From Mailhella sp. (GTDB taxonomy: Bacteria; Desulfobacterota; Desulfovibrionia; Desulfovibrionales; Desulfovibrionaceae), in assembly GCA_017522745.1 (NCBI GenBank), contig JAFWYI010000017.1, positions 1-16,312 on the forward strand: a DNA stretch of 16,312 bases, read 5' to 3'. The position numbers and the translations under genes are program-made. The notes under the pieces were generated by a model. The model was given only the letters and a program-made list of their open reading frames with translations, was not told the origin of the DNA and did not search any database. Below, piece by piece: positions 14,147-16,312 of the stretch (its first letter is position 1; every line of letters begins with the position of its first letter).

Positions 14147-14466
14147 TCAGTTCTGTGCGGTAAGTTTAAGACCTATGATCCCCAGAACTATACAGAACAG
14201 GCTGAGTATGCGCCAGAGCGACGCAGGTTCCTTGAAGAAAAGGATGCCGATGACAGCGGTCCCTACGGCGCCGATACCTGTCCAGACAGCATAGGAAGAG
14301 CCCAGCGGCAGGGTCCGCATAGCCAATGACAGGAGCCAGACACTGAGCGCCATGGATAGTACGGTGAAGGCACTCCAGCCGACATGGGAAAAACCGTGGG
14401 ACAGCTTCATCCCCACTGCCAGCACGTTTCGAAGAGGCCTGCGAGAAAAAGGTAACACCAGGACAT
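14147..14466 (-). pseudogene. sugE: Gdx/SugE guanidinium exporter (SMR family), frameshifted
   Basis: Small four-helix multidrug-resistance-type exporter; Gdx members expel guanidinium in exchange for protons at the inner membrane. The frame from ATG 14466 gives MSWCYLFLAGLFETCW, with essential Glu13 and Trp16, then hits a stop. From 14418 onward the family sequence continues in another frame: AVGMKLSHGFS, LPLGSSYAVWTGIGAVG, VLGIIGLKLTAQN. Adding one G after TGG (14421-14419) restores a 106-aa protein, against 105 in E. coli. GGAG lies 5 nt before the ATG and a guanidine-II riboswitch lies upstream. Either a recent pseudogene or a single-base sequence error; the rest is well preserved, so inactivation, if real, is recent. 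Confidence 0.88.
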
Positions 14467-14483
14467 AAGGACTCCAAGGTTTT

Positions 14484-14526
14484 CGGGGCCGTCCCCGGTG
14501 GGAGAGGCGCAGTCGGGTCGTCCCGA
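14484..14526 (-). promoter_or_regulatory. Guanidine-II (mini-ykkC) riboswitch
   Basis: Reading the minus strand, two hairpins follow one another: TCGGG-ACGA-CCCGA (14526-14513) and CGGGG-ACGG-CCCCG (14497-14484), with a 15-nt linker. Two GC stems each capped by an ACGR tetraloop define the guanidine-II class, which binds guanidinium and frees the ribosome-binding site. The second hairpin ends 8 nt before the GGAG of sugE. A CUCC in the linker (14504-14501) could pair with that GGAG in the ligand-free state. Confidence 0.9.
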
Positions 14527-14648
14527 TGCGGAAAGTTTTTACCTCATGGTTAGGAGGGGGGGCGGGAAAGCGTGACAATAGATGTAACAGCGACCACGAT
14601 GCTCATCGAGTCTTCCAGGCGTCATCCTTCCACACTACGTATTAAAGC

Positions 14649-14671
14649 AAAAAAGGCCGTAAAAACGACCT
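14649..14671 (-). terminator. Minus-strand terminator upstream of the riboswitch
   Basis: On the minus strand AGGTCG (14671-14666), loop TTTTTA, CGGCCT (14659-14654) and then more Ts to 14649; 6 bp with one G-U pair. A GGCC/GACC-GGTC arrangement just upstream could form alternative pairs. It would end a transcript starting near 14709, or act as an attenuator before sugE. Confidence 0.55.
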
Positions 14672-14715
14672 CTTCTGTTTTTGGTCCCTGTGGCCACATA
14701 ACATGCTTACTAACT

Positions 14716-14744
14716 AATTTATATAGTTACTCTAATTTAGTCAA
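14716..14744 (-). promoter_or_regulatory. Candidate minus-strand promoter
   Basis: On the minus strand TTGACT (14744-14739), 17-bp spacer, TAAATT (14721-14716); the overlapping TATAAA (14723-14718) has a 15-bp spacer. Transcription would start near 14709 and meet the terminator about 60 nt later. Confidence 0.4.
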
Positions 14745-14754
14745 GAAAATACGC

Positions 14755-14775
14755 CATACCTGAATTCATACCTGA
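14755..14775. repeat. Tandem 9-bp direct repeat
   Basis: CATACCTGA (14755-14763), ATT, CATACCTGA (14767-14775): perfect copies with a 12-bp period. It lies just upstream (minus-strand sense) of the candidate -35 at 14744-14739, where a direct-repeat regulator site could sit. Otherwise 14672-14877 shows nothing I recognise. Confidence 0.6.
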
Positions 14776-14877
14776 GCATTTTGTGTCGTGTTCATGACTT
14801 GTGCTTCAGGAAAAATGTTTCATTCAGATAATTCGCTCAGTTTATTTGCTGTCCCCCTTCGTTCTCGTATTAGGAGG

Positions 14878-15034
14878 CTATTCAAACTGTACCGGGACTA
14901 AGATTACTTGCTCTAGCTCCTGCATACATAACTCAAAAGCTTGATCTTTCGCCTTGAGAGGTGTTCGGTAAGCAGACAATAGCTGGCAAATCTTCTGTAT
15001 AGTAAAAATTCCCTCAAGAACGCCCCTAGTGATC
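14878..15034 (-). pseudogene. C-terminal fragment of an unknown ORF cut by the insertion sequence
   Basis: Reading the minus strand from the IS end at 15034, a frame stays open for 51 codons to TAG (14880-14878). It begins ITRGVLEGIFTIQKICQLLS and ends LEQVILVPVQFE, with ordinary helix-like composition. It has no start of its own with a ribosome-binding site, so it looks like the 3' end of a gene whose 5' part would lie beyond the right IS end, outside the window. I do not recognise the family. Confidence 0.45.
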
Positions 15035-15082
15035 TGCCCCCCCGTCAAGTAGACATCTAAAAAAGCCCCAGCGGCATTGCTT

Positions 15083-15895
15083 CTAAGCGGCCAGCTTTTC
15101 TCGGTACTCCACCGGGGAAAGCTGGCCGAGTCTTTTCTGAAAACGCTCGGTATTGTAGTAGGATATCTGCTGTTCCAGCAATATTCGAGCTTCGGCGGAA
15201 GAATAAAGCTTCTTCGTATAGAACACTTCAGTTTTCAGATGAGAGAAAAACGATTCCATTCGTGCATTGTCCAAACAGTTGCCTTTACGCGAATGACTGC
15301 CTTGGATATTTTTCTCTTTGAGTGCATCCTGATATCTTTTATTGGTATATTGAAATCCTTGATCAGAATGCAGAATAGCTCCACTTGCCGATGGAAGCTT
15401 ATTGAGTGTTGCAAATACGAGTTCCAAGTCATTCTTGGAAGAAATATGATACGATACTATTTCATTATTAAATAAATCCTGAACTGCCGAAAGATAAATG
15501 AAGCCGTCAGTAGTCGGAACATAGGTGATATCAGTCGCCAGCTTTTTCAGGGGAATGTTGCTTGTAAAGTCGCGATTAAGCCGATTTTCAAAGACAACAC
15601 TGCCCTTTGTTCCGAAATTCTTGCGCTTCCTGCGGATAACTGCCTGTATCTTACCCGCCTTCATAAGCCGGTAGACTCGTTTATGATTTACTCGAAAGCC
15701 TTCTCGGCAGAGAGCAACTGTCATCCTGCGATATCCATAATAAGGCCGTATCGAATGAATTGCTTGAATGTGTGAAAGCAAGTGAGCATCGGAGGACGAT
15801 GGAGTACGTCTGCTCCATTTGTAGTATCCAGATTTAGAGACTCCTGCATGACGAAGCATTATCGAAAGAGAATGCTTCGAGCGAAGGGTATCCAC
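15083..15895 (-). CDS. IS3-family transposase OrfB (DDE catalytic part)
   Basis: Integrase-like catalytic part of the transposase, 270 aa from GTG at 15895. An HTH_21-type start (KSGYYKWSRR, YYGYRRMTVAL) is followed by the rve core with the catalytic triad Asp122 (ATDITYVP), Asp178 (HSDQGFQYT) and Glu214 (ARMESFFSHLKTE). The D-E spacing of 35 residues is the DD35E of IS3. The GTG overlaps the orfA stop by one base. The functional product is probably an OrfAB fusion made by -1 frameshifting at the A9 run, after which translation reads TLFKIVDTLRSKHSLS. All catalytic residues are intact, so the element may be active. Confidence 0.95.
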   Translation of the reverse strand: MDTLRSKHSLSIMLRHAGVSKSGYYKWSRRTPSSSDAHLLSHIQAIHSIRPYYGYRRMTVALCREGFRVNHKRVYRLMKAGKIQAVIRRKRKNFGTKGSVVFENRLNRDFTSNIPLKKLATDITYVPTTDGFIYLSAVQDLFNNEIVSYHISSKNDLELVFATLNKLPSASGAILHSDQGFQYTNKRYQDALKEKNIQGSHSRKGNCLDNARMESFFSHLKTEVFYTKKLYSSAEARILLEQQISYYNTERFQKRLGQLSPVEYREKLAA

Positions 15896-16239
15896 TATTT
15901 TGAAGAGAGTTTTTTTTTCTCTTCTTCCCAGTCATGCCCTAATTTTGCTTTGCATAGAGCCTTGAAGAAGTCTCTTTCTGATTTGACATAGGCCAGCTCT
16001 TCTTCGACAGAGGGAAAATTCGTCTTGGGGCGTCCGCGTCTTACAGTCTTTGCTTTTCCTCGTCCTTCTTCCAACGATTCTCCGTTTCTGACCTTGCTGA
16101 CCCAGGACCGAAGAGTCTTGGCGTCTTTTATGCCAAGTTCTTCCGTGAGCTGGCGATACGATTTGCCGCCCTGCAAATACTGCCGTACCGCTTCCTCTTT
16201 GAATTCTTGAGAATACGTTATGAATTTCCGTTCTGACAT
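15895..16239 (-). CDS. IS3-family transposase OrfA (DNA-binding part)
   Basis: A 114-aa protein with an N-terminal helix-turn-helix (YSQEFKEEAVRQYLQGGKSY, RQLTEELGIKDAKTLRSWV) that recognises the IS ends, a basic linker with GRPKT, and a C-terminal heptad-type helix (VEEELAYVKSERDFFKALCK) for oligomerisation. The start is ATG at 16239; the upstream GGGGA ribosome-binding stretch lies in the 3' arm of a hairpin (16247-16306). The last codons are three AAA Lys codons, the probable frameshift site. Confidence 0.93.
   Translation of the reverse strand: MSERKFITYSQEFKEEAVRQYLQGGKSYRQLTEELGIKDAKTLRSWVSKVRNGESLEEGRGKAKTVRRGRPKTNFPSVEEELAYVKSERDFFKALCKAKLGHDWEEEKKKLSSK
15910..15918 (-). other. Probable -1 programmed frameshift site of the transposase
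   Basis: A run of nine A on the minus strand, in phase AAA-AAA-AAA-C of orfA. Slipping back one base enters the orfB frame (ACT CTC TTC AAA ATA GTG GAT), joining the two parts. IS3 elements typically use A6G or A7-type slippery runs at this place. Confidence 0.75.
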
Positions 16240-16246
16240 ACAAAAT

Positions 16247-16306
16247 CCCCATCAGGTTACAAAGTTCAGCCTAGTGGGGCTTTCTTACTTTGTCCACCTG
16301 ATGGGG
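16247..16306 (-). promoter_or_regulatory. Hairpin masking the orfA ribosome-binding site
   Basis: Within the right IS end, ACTTTGTCCACCTGATGGGG (16287-16306) is nearly complementary to CCCCATCAGGTTACAAAGT (16247-16265), with a bulge at the GG/TT. In a minus-strand RNA that starts outside the IS, the stem buries the GGGGA before the orfA ATG. A transcript starting inside the element would lack the 5' arm. Confidence 0.6.
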
Positions 16307-16312
16307 AGCATA

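Larger units (their letters stand above)
15035..16310 (-). mobile_element. Complete IS3-family insertion sequence (1276 bp)
   Basis: Imperfect terminal inverted repeats start with TG and end with CA: left TGCCCCCCCGTCAAGTAGAC (15035), right, read inward, TGCTCCCCATCAGGTGGACA (from 16310). Both are followed by a matching AAAGCCCCA block. Two overlapping transposase frames on the minus strand fill it. Base composition is clearly more AT-rich than the neighbouring genes. The target duplication cannot be checked because only two bases (TA) follow the right end; the left flank is GATC. Confidence 0.9.

Noticed and set aside
14147..14578. 143-codon minus-strand frame taken as an exporter with a long N-terminus
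   Set aside because: Its first 50 or so residues translate the riboswitch and the out-of-frame first helix; the true start is ATG 14466 in another frame.
15031..16312. Target-site duplication of the IS
   Set aside because: Left flank is GATC but only TA follows the right end in the window, and these do not match; it cannot be decided.
1..16312. CRISPR array, rRNA, prophage or origin
   Set aside because: No regularly spaced repeats, no rRNA signatures, no phage structural genes and no DnaA-box clusters were seen.

Overview
The window reads as chromosome of a Desulfovibrionaceae-type sulfate/sulfite reducer (Desulfovibrio, Bilophila or Mailhella relative). This is inferred from the periplasmic nitrite reductase pair NrfHA of the Desulfovibrio kind, the PerR plus classical rubrerythrin pair, and separate glyQ/glyS subunits. 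I cannot name the species. Most of the window is gene-dense, fairly GC-rich and on the + strand. The last 1.3 kb is a more AT-rich insertion sequence.

Layout: (1) 1-3375: 3' part of glyQ, glyS, then rpsT with its own promoter and terminator. (2) 3376-4910: flavohemoprotein hmp behind a strong promoter whose -10 lies in a 7-3-7 palindrome. (3) 4929-7111: a PepE/S51-type peptidase on the minus strand, then perR and rubrerythrin. (4) 7112-10747: a Crp/Fnr-family regulator, a flavodoxin-like protein, then nrfH-nrfA. Two sites of the same design (TTGTGA-N6-TCAC) lie about 41 bp upstream of the inferred starts of the regulator and of nrfHA. The regulator has a Crp-like R-E-x3-R recognition helix, so a small self-contained nitrite/NO regulon is predicted. 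(5) 10748-11119: intergenic, with a strikingly foldable 85-nt cloverleaf and a hairpin pair before pyrE. (6) 11120-13140: pyrE-pyrB-pyrI operon. (7) 13269-14123: YhcH/YjgK/YiaL-family protein and a small DksA/TraR-type zinc-finger protein. (8) 14147-14526, minus strand: a Gdx/SugE guanidinium exporter broken by a one-base deletion, behind a guanidine-II (mini-ykkC) riboswitch with two ACGR-loop hairpins. (9) 14649-15034: a minus-strand promoter/terminator pair and the tail of an ORF cut off by an insertion. (10) 15035-16310: a complete IS3-family element.

The unifying theme of 3.6-10.7 kb is defence against reactive nitrogen and oxygen species: NO dioxygenase/reductase (Hmp), peroxide sensing and reduction (PerR, Rbr), and nitrite/NO reduction (NrfHA).

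Two genes, the Crp-family regulator and sugE, each lack one base in a short homopolymer. Correcting either gives a natural protein. This may be real inactivation, recoding, or base-calling error. The most rewarding points are the guanidine riboswitch with its broken exporter, the Crp regulator with two matching operators, the cloverleaf RNA candidate, and the IS-interrupted gene.
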